From the NCBI RefSeq assembly GCF_022682495.2, contig NC_071397.1, positions 25,001,427 to 25,065,426 of the forward strand: a DNA stretch of 64,000 bases. Direction: 5' to 3'. A model generated the notes under the pieces. That model searched no databases. It saw only the letters and a program-made list of their open reading frames with translations, and was not told the origin of the DNA. Position 1 is the first letter of the stretch. Each line of letters starts with the position of its first letter. Below are positions 34,620 through 45,294 of the stretch, piece by piece. The position numbers and the translations under genes are program-made. Source of the DNA: Desmodus rotundus. Taxonomy: Eukaryota > Chordata > Mammalia > Chiroptera > Phyllostomidae.

Positions 34620-36860
34620 CTAGTTTTTCTGAGTGGGAAGCCATAAGAACTCTCTAGTAACCAAAAAGTCATCATTCAGACACAAAGCAGAGAGAGAATT
34701 TCTAGAGTTTAAAAAGCTGGCAGCTTTTCTGTAAAACCTAAAGAGGTCTAGGGAGGTTTCATCTAGCTCAGATGCCAAGCCCTTCTGAAAACAAAATCTT
34801 GATCTCATCCTCAAAATCTTTGAAGGCCATGGTAAACTGAGTCTAACTTGCAACAAAGTTCAGACCAGTGAACTGACAGGTTAGATTGACTCAATTCTCT
34901 TCCACTTTGCCGATCTAGAAAAACATATGGCATTTTCTGAGGAGAAAATATTAGTACTATAATATTTGCTATTCTTATACAATATTTACAATGTCCAACA
35001 TACAATAAAATTGAGTCAATTGAACATGCAATGAAATGTGACTCATGGTCAAAGAGAAAATCCTCAATGGAAGCAACCCCATTTGGGCTCACTTGCTCCA
35101 ATTATCAGTTAGGGAGTTTTACTCCAATTAAAAAATGGGCAAAGATCTGAATAGACACTTCTCCAAAAAGGACATACAGATGGCCCATAGACATATGAAA
35201 AGATGCTCAACGTCACTAATCATCAGAGAGAAGCAAATGAAAACCACAATGAGATATCATCTCACACCTGTCAGAGTGACCATCATCAATAAATCAACAA
35301 ACAACAAGTGCTGGAGAGGATGTAGAGAAAAGGGAACCCTAGTACACTGTTGGGAATGCAGACTGGTACAGCCACTGTGGAAAACAGTATGGAGTTTCCT
35401 CAAATTCCATAAAAATGGAACTGCCTTATCTATGATTCAGTAATCCATTCTGGAAATATAACCTAAGAACCCTGGAACATTAATTAGAAAGAATATATGC
35501 ACCACTATTTTCATAGCAGCATTATTTACAATAGCCAAGGTCTGAAACAGCCTAAGTGCCTCAGTAGATAACTGTTTAAAAAAACACTGTGGTACATTTA
35601 TACAATGGAATTCTACACAGCTGGAAAAAAGAAGGAACTCTTACTTTTTGTGACAGCATGGATGGACCTGGAGAATATTATGCTAAGAGAAATAAACCAG
35701 TCAAAAAAAGACAAATACCATATGATCTCACTCATGTGTGTAATCTAATAAACAAAATAAACTGGCAAACAAAGTAAAACCAGAGGTGTGGACACATGGA
35801 ACAGACTGACAGATCTCAGAGAGGATAAATGAGACAGGGACTGGAAGAGGTTATCCAAACAACACATATGCATATATGCATAGCCCATGGGCACAGACAA
35901 CAATGTGGTAAAGGCCGGGGTGGGGGACTTGGTGGAGGGGTAAAGTGGAAGGAAAATGAGAAACATCTGTAACTGTGTCAACAATAATTTTTTAAAAGAA
36001 ATTAAAGAGTAATCTAAAATAAATAAATAAAAGTAATATGTTAAAAGATGTTACAAAAAGGTGGACAACATGTGCACATAAAAAAGGTATGTCAACAGAG
36101 GTTAAAACTATAAAATAAATTCTGATAAATATGCTAGAAAGAAAAAAAATACTATACTGGAAGTGAAACATATGTTGAAAGGCTTAAAAAGATCAATAAC
36201 AGTGAAAAGATCAGTGAATTTAAAGACTTTTAATAGAAATTATCCAAATGGTCACAAAGAAAAAAACAAAGAAAATAAAATATCAGAGCAAGTGATGTCT
36301 GTGGCATCACAAAGAGTCTAACTTACATATAATTAGAGCCAGAGGGACAGGAGTGGAGCAATAGAGTTACCTGAAGAGGTACGGGATAACAATTTTCTAA
36401 AATTGATGAAAAGTGTGAAGCCATAGACCCAAGAGATGAGATACCACTACAGGTGAGATAAATTCAAAGCATAAGTCACCTAAGTACATTAAAATCAACT
36501 TGCTAAGAACCAGAGAAGGAAATTTAAAAACAGTAGGGGGAAAATAAATGTCATTAGAGGATCGAAGATGTGAATGATGATTGACTTCACATTAGAAATG
36601 ATGGGATGAGAAAGACACTGAAAACCTTCAAAATGTTGGAAAAATCTCTTGGGTAAGAATGCTATATCTTTCAAAAAGAATGAAAAAGAAAACACATTCT
36701 TTAAGCAGAAAAGAAAAGCTGAGGTTATTTGTCTCCAACATACTTGCTATATAAAAATTACTAACAGAAGTTATTCATGTTGAAGGGAAATAATATCAGA
36801 TGGAAACCCAGAGATTCAGAAAAAAATTAGTCCCTGAAGCTGATTATGTGGATAAATATA
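34620..36860 (+). mobile_element. Old L1 5' region, split by a younger L1
   Basis: Upstream of the break, 34960-35100 reads like the start of an old L1 ORF1 region ('caatgtccaacatacaata', 'gaaatgtgactcatggtcaa'), preceded by probable 5' UTR. Downstream, 36010-36860 carries ORF1-like text: 'aattttctaaaattgatgaa', 'aggtgagataaattcaaagc', and 'gttgaagggaaataatatca' at its end. The two halves are in order and orientation. The younger L1 at about 35105-35998 sits between them. An ORF1-containing element without ORF2 could also be a HAL1-type LINE. Confidence 0.65.
35105..35998 (+). mobile_element. 5'-truncated L1 (ORF2 C-terminus and 3' UTR)
   Basis: It begins within ORF2 ('aaaaaatgggcaaagatctg', 'acatgaaaag'-type text). 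The frame at 35135-35443 reads '[20 protein letters not shown]', '[20 protein letters not shown]', and '[20 protein letters not shown]' in the cysteine-rich C-terminal region, so a tryptophan is missing from the usual HCWW motif. It then breaks. The G-rich 3' UTR ends near 35995 without a clean poly(A). Confidence 0.85.
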
Positions 36861-36864
36861 AAAG

Positions 36865-37165
36865 ATATTTTTCATAACACACATATATATATATACACAT
36901 ATATTAAAAATTGTTTGAAGAATGGTTGACTAGTTAAACAAACATAGCAACTTATTGTAGGGTTAATATCATATGTAAAACAAAATATATGATAAAAGGA
37001 CAAAGAGAGATAAGAATAGACAAATTAGTCTACAGTGTTAGAAATCAGAAAGTTGTTTGGGAAGAAGTATAGAAATACAATATTATGCTATCTGCAACAA
37101 AGAAATGAGTAGAATAATAAAAATCACTTAGTAAAAAGAAATGCTGTTTACTAAGGGTTTTTAAA
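36865..37165. other. Unassigned sequence with TA/CA-rich patch
   Basis: A short TA/CA microsatellite lies near 36878-36905. Nothing else is recognised. Confidence 0.5.
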
Positions 37166-37169
37166 ATTA

Positions 37170-37295
37170 AATTTAGTAGGGTGACATTGGTTAACAAATT
37201 ATCCAGGTTTCACGTGTACAATTGTTATACATCATATGTATATTGCATTGGGTGCTTACCACCCCAAATCAAATCTTCTTCTTGTTCCTTAGTAA
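37170..37295 (-). mobile_element. Old L1 3' UTR fragment
   Basis: 'gtagggtgacattggttaac', 'caggtttcacgtgtacaatt' and 'gggtgcttaccaccccaaat' form the minus-strand signature of an old L1 3' UTR. The sequence to about 37620 might continue as degraded ORF2 but is too diverged to call. Confidence 0.8.
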
Positions 37296-37299
37296 GGTC

Positions 37300-39480
37300 T
37301 TTTGGTTTGCATTCATCATTCAGTAAATATAAGCTAAAATCTTAGATTTCAATTTTTTTCTATATTTCACTCGATCTCTTTTACTTTCACCTTGCTTCTT
37401 TTAGGATTACATATTTCTTCATTATTTTTTTGTTTCTTTCATTTTGTCAATTCTAATCTTTGGCCTGCAAATATTTTATTTATCTGGTTGCTATCTTCAA
37501 GGAACACTAAATTTTGGCTCTTTCAACTAATTTGTTTTCATTCTTGTTGATCCTAATTCTAATACAGCAAAATTTTTATCCAATGCCTTAACTCAATACA
37601 TTTTCATGAAAGTGACATATTGTCTTTTTTCCTTTTTTTTTTTAAACAATGGATCATCACTAGGGAATAAGCAGCTAATAACATAGGCAGGCCGGCATAC
37701 AATGTGACTGAGAGCGGCACTCCAGACGTCCACTGTGCACACACAAACACACAGGCACCCCACCTATATTTTCCTCAATGCGTCTCTTTTGGATGTGCCT
37801 TCCAAATTCCTTCTTTGGTTTTGACTATGCTTAATCATTGTCAGCTTGAGATTTAGTTTATTATACTTGGTTTTACACTTGAATTTGCTCTACTGATTTT
37901 TTTGCCTATCCAATCTTTACTTTAGTTCCCCTTTCTTTGCAGCTCAACCTCACCAACTTCCAAATGTCCTGAAATATTTTCTGGCCACAACTGAGCTAAG
38001 ATTATTTCTAAGCCTGAACATTTTCAGAACAGACTGAGGGTTTAGGATATTACTGTTTCTCTTACCTTCTGATTAATAAGATCCTAAAATAATTATGTAA
38101 CAATGATGTAATAATAAATGAGAAAATCTTCCATCATATCAAACAAGGAACTAAAGAAATTATGCTGGAGAATAAAAGAATATACATTCTAAATACTGGA
38201 GTTTTGTTGCCACAATAATCTTGTGTCCGAAATCACAAAATTCAAATTTATGTTTATTCATTTAGGCATTTATGGCTTAAAATTATTTTTCTATATTGTT
38301 TTAGGAGGCTATGTTACCTTAAGTAATTAACCATTTTCTGTCATTTTAATTTATTAAAATATCAATATTAAACCAAAAGACATTGAAATAAAATATTATG
38401 TTATACTCAAGTGAAGTCTTAGATTATTATATCAAACATTACACAGATGATTTCTTTAGTGTTTAATTTTATTTTTAATTGCTAAATTAAACTCACCGAT
38501 GAGAACACAAGTTTCAAAATGATATTTTCATCTGAAATCATATATCAGATGCATCTCATTAAGCAGAACTTTAGCATTTATTTTTATATCAGCAAGTAAT
38601 GTTAAAAATCATATAAAATGCTAATTTGAGGTTATGATTCTATTTATAAATTTCCTTTTTTGAGAAGAAAAATTAACTAATACATATAATAATAATTTGT
38701 TATTCTGTTTACCTGCTCTTTTTACCTGCAGTACTCTACCTGCTTCAGGAAAACTAATGGATAAAAGAAAGACTAAAAATCTCTTGCTAATGATCTAAGT
38801 AACGAGGCCATTCACTTCAGCTGTTAGTGCCAATTCCTGAACAAAATCATTTCTTGGGTGACATACCTCACATTTTGACTGAAATCATAGGTATTCTTTT
38901 TTAGATGTCTCAGCATTGAACCTCATCTTGGGATTTAATTCATTGGTTTTAAATAGCAAAATAAATGAATGTGGCATTTTCAAATATGTATATGTGACCA
39001 ACATATGCATTGACTTTTCATTAAAAAAATCTTCACTTTTCCCAATAAATCTCCCCCAAATCCTAGTAATGTATAGAGCTACATTATAGTTGCTTAAAAA
39101 GTAGATGGAACATCCATATAATTATAAAAATTTTGATAAATATGAAAGTAAACTTAGTAACAGAAAGAAAAGTAACACTTTTACCATTTGGCTCATATCA
39201 TATACACATATGTAATAGAATTTCCTTTGCTAAACAGCTTTACTTATATATGAAAAATTATATATGCTATTACTTTTATTTCTTTACACAGATACACTTA
39301 TAAATGTACATATGATTGAAAAAAGTACAGCTCTTTAGCTAATCAGATTGAATAATTTATAATGTAACATGTGATTTTGCTCATCTTCTTTCTTGAATTG
39401 ATACAAATTTGTTTAGTTATTAAGCTTGTGTATCCCTTTGAAATATTTATTCTGCTTTAACACATATTTTAATGAATACA
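37300..39480. other. Unassigned sequence
   Basis: No gene is seen. 37480-37620 has weak similarity to minus-strand L1 ORF2. A locally GC-richer patch at about 37690-37770 is not explained. Confidence 0.4.
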
Positions 39481-39484
39481 TTTT

Positions 39485-39893
39485 TCCTTTTTTTGTGGTA
39501 TCTACATACAATGAAATATTATTCAGCCTTTTTGACACAGCATGAATTAACCTTAAGGATGTTATGCTAAGCAAAGTAAGTCAGTCACAAAAAAGACAAA
39601 TACAGTAAGATATCACTTATATGAGATACATAGAGTAGTCAAATCTATAGAAGCAGAAAGCAGAATGGAGATCACTGGGAACTGGGGAGGAGGAAAGACT
39701 GAATTATTGTTTATGGCTACAGAGTTTCAGCTTTGCAACATGAAAAAAATTATGTAGATAATGTTAGTAATGGTTACACAACAATATGAATGTACTTAAT
39801 GCAATTGAAATATATACTTAAAATGTTAAGATGGTAAATTTCTCATTATGTATATTTCACCACAAACAAAATAATAAATGAATTTTTTTGAAA
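39485..39893 (+). mobile_element. Old L1 3' end
   Basis: 'atgaaatattattcagcctt', 'ggatgttatgctaagcaaag', 'tacagagtttcagctttgca' and 'tgttaagatggtaaatttct' follow the order of an L1M-type ORF2 end and 3' UTR. The copy is 5'-truncated. Confidence 0.85.
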
Positions 39894-40077
39894 ACTGAAA
39901 AGTACTCTATAAATTTGGAAAACTGATTTAAATTTCAAGTACAGCAATCTTCTTTAGATTTGGGGAAACATGGCTCCATATTTATACATTTTATGATAAA
40001 ACAAATTGAGGCTTTAAGAAAAGCTTATGCCTCCCAGTCCTTGGGATTATTTCTCTATCTCAAGACACATTATTTTC

Positions 40078-40190
40078 TTTTTTTTTTAATTGTTGCTCAA
40101 CTATAGTTGTCCCACCTTTTTCCCCAATGCTCTCCCCTCCCCTGACCCCCCACACCCTCAGTCAATCCCCTCATTGTCCATGCCCAAGAA
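40078..40190 (-). mobile_element. Short L1 3' UTR fragment
   Basis: An inverted A-rich tail at 40078-40092 is followed by 'attgttgctcaactatagtt', a C-rich tract (the reverse of the G-rich 3' UTR) and 'cattgtccatgccc'. It is a roughly 110-bp 5'-truncated copy of the young L1 type. Confidence 0.85.
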
Positions 40191-40194
40191 CAAA

Positions 40195-41340
40195 CTTTTC
40201 TCCTTTTAAAATAGCAATTTTTACTTTCGTTTTGTATCTTTCTATTTCTTTGACAGGAAAGCATATGTTTTCATTCCGATGTTTTTTTCCTCAAAATTTA
40301 TCACTGTAATATTTAATTTTCCTTTTTGGCTGCAATTGGTTACTCATTAGAATTTCACTTAATGTACAACTGCTTTTGTAGAGTTCAACCAAAGTATTTT
40401 TTTTAGAGATTCTACAATGAGAACCTGCTTGTGTAGCATCCTTGAAGTCCTCAAATAATTTTGTAATTTTAATGTTTATTTCTCTTCTGGGTCATAACTC
40501 TCTGCTGTAAAATTTTCTACCTGTACTAGATGTAATGCTAATGTTTTCCTCTACTTTCCATTGTTACCACATCTAGGATAATTTTTTAAAGAAGAATCCT
40601 TATATATCAAATAAATATTTTGATTGCATGTTTTAAGAATAGCTTCTGTTATTGATTATGAGAACACAGGCACGATTGTAGCTACTGATGTATGGGCTTC
40701 AGGTACTTTTTATTGGAGACAATGTATCAGACCTATATGGAACAATTAAAAAACCTGTGAACTGTAAAGCTGAGGTGCATAGAAAATTGGTTCAGGAAAC
40801 TTTTGTTAGAAAAATATTATCCAGCACCACTTATTTAAGGCTGTAATAAAAAATGAACACATTGGTTTGTCCTCATAGTGAAATGGTCTAAGGGAGGAGA
40901 ATTATTATTTAAGTGTGAGTTTTGTCTATGTCATACCTAATGGTTACTACACTTTTTGCTCCAGGAATAAAAGATCGTGATAAATTATTTCAAACTTCAT
41001 TAGGAGAAAATTATATATTAAACTATCTTCATAATTGAAGTTGAATAACTTGGAATAATTGTAATAGATTCCTGAATTGGTTTTGTGTGTTCTCCCTCTG
41101 GAGCCAGAGAGAGGCAATCTGTCACTGTTGGGGTACCTTACACGTACTTTCTCACAAGGATGGCGTTCACAGTCATTGGAAGCTGTACAGCTGTTTGACT
41201 GCCATATGCCCATGACCTCAAATCATGCTCAGTATGTTTATTTGAGACTGTTCTATCAGGTCAGGATTCTGTCAACTTAAAGACTTATTATCCTTCTAGA
41301 GTACAGAATACATTTGAAAGGCCAACGGTGGCAGTGTTTT
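40195..41340. other. Unassigned sequence
   Basis: No gene is recognised. The overlapping plus and minus frames around 40947-41280 are antiphase shadows without a known domain. Confidence 0.45.
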
Positions 41341-41344
41341 TGAC

Positions 41345-41625
41345 CCAGATAACAATAATAATAAATTATTCACTAGTGCACTTACTATGTGCCAAGGGCT
41401 GCAATAAAAGCTCAGCATATACCTCCTTTATCCATCATGAAAAAGTCCATAATGTGTTTTTATTATGACCATATTACAGATCTTTGTTAAAAACTGAGGC
41501 TTAGAGAGCTTAAGGAAATTACTTATAATCAAATGGCTAGTAAGCCATAGAGCTAGAATTATAAAACAGCCATTTTTGAACACAAAATCCATGTTCTTTC
41601 TACTCCACCAGGGATAAAAGTATAG
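41345..41625 (-). repeat. MIR SINE
   Basis: 'cacttactatgtgccaaggg' near the left and 'aaaactgaggcttagagag' in the middle, ending with 'catgttctttctactccac', match the reverse of MIR over nearly its full length. Confidence 0.8.
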
Positions 41626-41667
41626 TAATTGTGCTGCCAACCTGTTATGATGCTTTTGCCTACTGAG

Positions 41668-42040
41668 CCCAGATGTGATCTAAATTAGTGCCCTAATGTT
41701 CATGAATCACCTGAGGATCTTGTTAAAATACAGATTCTCATATGAGTGGAATCATACAGTATTTGTCTCTGGTGACTGGCTAATTTCACTTAGCACAGTG
41801 TCCTCAGGTTTCATCCAAACTGCAGTTTTTGTAAAATGGTTATGGAGTTTCAATTTTGCAAAATAAAAAGTACTGAAGATTGGTTGCATGACAATGTATG
41901 TGTTAACACTACCGAAAGCGGAACACTGAAAAATGGTTAAGATGGTAAATTCCATATTGCGTATATTTCCCCACAATTAAAAGGAACACAGGTCTGGGGT
42001 GAAGCCCAGGTGATACTGGTGCTGCTGGTCCATAAACGAT
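41668..42040 (+). mobile_element. MER5A-like hAT element split by an L1
   Basis: Before the break, 'atgaatcacctgaggatctt' and 'gttaaaatacagattct' match the left half of MER5A. After the break, 'caggtctggggtgaagccca' and 'ggtgatactggtgctgctgg' match the right half. About 25 bp of MER5A seem to be missing at the junction. The intervening 41733-41988 is L1. Confidence 0.7.
41733..41988 (+). mobile_element. L1 3' end with a 5' inversion (twin priming)
   Basis: 41733-41835 is in reverse orientation: 'agtggaatcatacagtattt' and 'tttcacttagcacagtgtcc' are the reverse of the ORF2-end/3' UTR boundary. 41836-41988 is forward: 'ggttatggagtttcaatttt' and 'aaaaatggttaagatggtaa', then a 'cacaattaaaa' tail. 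The inverted part maps just upstream of the forward part in the element. This is the signature of twin priming during integration. Confidence 0.8.
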
Positions 42041-42144
42041 CCTTGCAATGGCATAGATATATCTTTCTCAAGGGAGACCGATGAAGAGCCAGTGCTATTT
42101 GATTTGAATCTACAGGTAAGATAAAATCTTTTGAAATTACTTAC

Positions 42145-42378
42145 TCTCTACGACACTGCCTTTCCACCTGATGTGTATATCCTCATTCACATTAGTAGGA
42201 CGAGTGAACACAAAGTGTCCATTGCTTCTCACGTCCTTCAATTCACTAGAGATTTCAAAGTCTAATAACGTCTTTGGCCTTGGAAGCGTCTTCGGCTCCC
42301 TTAAACTTTTAAGATAATCATGTCCTGAAATATCTTCTGTGATGATACTTCCTGAAAAGTTTCCTCCCACCCTGACAG
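42145..42378 (-). CDS. Candidate internal exon of an unrecognised gene
   Basis: On the minus strand a 234-nt open segment is bounded by a strong acceptor and a consensus donor. The acceptor is a pyrimidine tract reading 'tgtttttctcttctcag' just right of 42378. The donor is 'gtaagt' immediately left of 42145. The frame stays open across the whole segment. It starts with two bases that complete a codon and ends with one, so it is a symmetric phase-1 exon of 78 codons' length. The product begins VRVGGNFSGSIITEDISGHD and ends NEDIHIRWKGSVVE. It contains one possible N-glycosylation site (NFS) and no stop. Composition is more protein-like than most frames in the window. I cannot name the protein or domain. 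No companion exon was identified nearby, so it may be one exon of a gene with very long introns, or a chance open segment. Confidence 0.4.
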
Positions 42379-42379
42379 C

Positions 42380-45195
42380 TGAGAAGAGAAAAACAGTTTC
42401 CAAGCTGCTGCTGCTACATATCAAAGGGCCTGTCTTTTCAGCTCCACTGACAAGTTGAGTGATTTCTCAGAGTTTGAGAAAACATCAGGCAAAATGTTTT
42501 CCAGATAAAAAGCTGCTGTCAGCTGCCTGCAGCTGAGAGAGCAACTTTCAGTTCTGTGGGGGGAATTCCTACTGTAGTGTCAGTCCCAAATTCCAGCTCT
42601 GCCTTCTGTCCTCCTGCTTGCTTCTGCTAAGTGCATGGCCAAAACGCCCAAACTGAGCAGTACCTGTGGGTCCCCCTCCACTGCCATTCCCACCTTCTCT
42701 CTGGCAGAAACCATGCTAACAGCCACTTCTTTGGGGAAGAAAGGTCATTACTGTTCAAGGTCATTACTTACATATAATCTGTTCTGCTTTTTAACCCCAA
42801 CATCATAATGTATGATAAAGCCAATGGAAATTGGTGCCAAAGTCCATCTTCAAGTTTTTCTAATACCTTATTCAAGTGACCTGGCATGACAATACTATAT
42901 TGCATTGCAATGAACTCTGCCAATTATATCTTCTGACTTGGGACATGTGAATGGGACTCAAAGAACATTAACAAGGAAGCAGAGAGACAAAAGATGTCTG
43001 CTGTTAAGAAAATGATTTCCAGAGTCACGGTGACCCTGACCTGAAATGCAAGTGTTACTCCTTGGTTGTTGAACTTCTTACTTTCCTTTACTATCCTGTA
43101 AGTCTTTAAAATATATCCCCATTAACTGGAATAAGCCTGAATTAATGTGGATTTCCTGCAACTTGAAATGCCTAATACCCGATTATTTTTGATCAAGCCT
43201 TAATAAGTATGGCAGATTCTGGCCCCACAAGGCTATGGTCTCCATTCCATAGGTCACTGGCCAGGCCATTGGAGATAAGGTCAGGTCTTTTATTAAGTCA
43301 CCTCCATAGTGTTTCTGGCCCCTGTACTCGAGTGAAGCTTTATATTGTGTTTAGAAATACTTTATTGTCCAGAAGAAACTTCAAATATTTATGTTGATTA
43401 CTCTTATTATAGTTCTCCAGAAGCATTTTTTAGCCAATCAAAAAGATAATTCTTGAGAATTTCTAAACTTCCTTTTGTCTCCTACTTATTTGCTTAGAGG
43501 AAAGAGTAGTCAGTTATATACCTCTCTGAACGGGGCCGCCCCACTACAGTGGTGTTAACTCATATCTCTGCTTTGATATTTAGGGATTGGTCCCTCTCTG
43601 TTGTACCCTTTCAGAAGCCTCAGCCATACTGCATTTTCTATCTTTCTTCTCATACTACTACTGTATCTACATTCTTCTGCTCCTATATTCATTCTCTGTA
43701 GTTTCAACTCTGCCGTTCATGTTCACACCTCACTAATATTTCAGAAGAGTCCAGTTCTTCTCCTGTATGTGCTCCTTACTACCATGCGGCCGCTCCACCC
43801 TGCTGAGTCGTAAAACCTACATTTGTAAATGAGAATGAAACACAAACTTTCTACTTCATGTAGATTTACAAGAATGTAAGATGGTAATATACAAGGATAC
43901 ATCTTGTAATTGTAAATAAAGTTTTACACGTGTTTTATATATTACCCAGAGAGCTATCTTACTTTCATTTTATATAGTCAGAAACAAATTACTAAATGGT
44001 GAACTACTCTCAGAAAGATCATAGCATTTGAAAATGTGATTTTCATGTATATTTACTTAGTCACGCACCATTTTAAAGTGTCATCACTTTTTTAAATGTA
44101 TGAAATATATTCTTTTAAAATCTGCACTCATAGTTTGTTAAAATGCAAAGATAAATGGAAAACAGAAAGCTTTGAATATTAGTTGTCAAAAATAATGAAC
44201 CAGTCCACCTCTGAATTTTGATGAGGAAATCAGTAGGCTCAGTTTTCCATCCAAAAAGAAAAACAGCTGTCTCAAATGCTTTTCTTTTTCATTTATAAGA
44301 TCAAATTAATAGTGCTGTCACTGTGACCTTTATAACTTAGTGTTAAGGTAACCTACGGAGACATCATCTGCTGGGATGTACTCAGAAGTGTGTTCTGTGC
44401 TTACCAATTTATTTTTGTTCACATTCAGGAGTCCCAGTATTACCAATGTTTATATTGCACTTCTTCCCTTATGGAGGAAAAACCTCTCAATAATCTAGTA
44501 TCATTAACTAAGACACCAACTCTAGCATTTACCTGAATGTAAATCATTTGGATAGAGAAGGCATATACTTTAATGGAGATTTTGGTCACCTAAAATTTAC
44601 TGCTGAACGCTTCTCTGAACTTGATTTGTGCTATATAGGTATTGTCAGAGTACCTTTCTGAGACTTGTTCCATTTGTCATTCCAAAATATTGAGATTAAA
44701 GCAGTGCCCAATTTACCTTTAAGATGAATAAAAGTGTAATTGTAAAAGAATATGTAGAAAAGGACAGAAATGTAATCAAGGATTTTTCAAGAACCATAGA
44801 CATTTAATGATGGATGGAAAAATATCCTCCTCAAAGGGGAGACAATACCTATACTTCCAAAAAGCTACGGGATACTAATGGCCATAAAGCAATTTCATTA
44901 GGAGAACTTTCACCATCATATATTAGAAAAAGTTTTGAAGCACAATTTCTGTTTCATTCCTTATTTTTATCTTCTTACCAATAAATCCATGGATTTACAA
45001 TTATATACCATAGAAAATAACTGCCTTAGATATAAAGACCTGTCTGGTTTAAGAAATTTATGTCTTAGTTTAAAAGGGATGCTGCCATAGCTCATTAACT
45101 GAGTCATGTAATACCCATGGTTGGGTGGGATTTGGCTTTCAACAGTCCTTGTTCTTTAAAGTCCCCTACCTGACACATCACCAGAAAGAACACAT
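42380..45195. other. Unassigned sequence
   Basis: No gene or named repeat is recognised. 42420-42720 is GC-richer than its surroundings and adjoins the candidate exon. 43500-43830 is pyrimidine-rich and might be an old LINE piece. Confidence 0.4.
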
Positions 45196-45199
45196 CATT

Positions 45200-45290
45200 T
45201 ATTTTTTTTGTATTATTGTTCAGTTACAGTTGTCCCCATTGCTCTCCCCTACCCCGTCCAACCCCCCAGCTCTCAAAGACGATCTCCACT
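45200..45290 (-). mobile_element. Short L1 3' UTR fragment
   Basis: An inverted tail 'ttttttttgtattattgttc' is followed by 'agttacagttgtccccattg' and a C-rich tract ending 'ctctcaaagacgatctc'. This is about 90 bp of the young L1 3' end. Confidence 0.8.
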
Positions 45291-45294
45291 CCTT

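Noticed and set aside
37480..37620. Possible minus-strand L1 ORF2 piece
   Set aside because: The similarity to 'caaagaaccagcttttgg'-type text is too weak and short to separate from chance.
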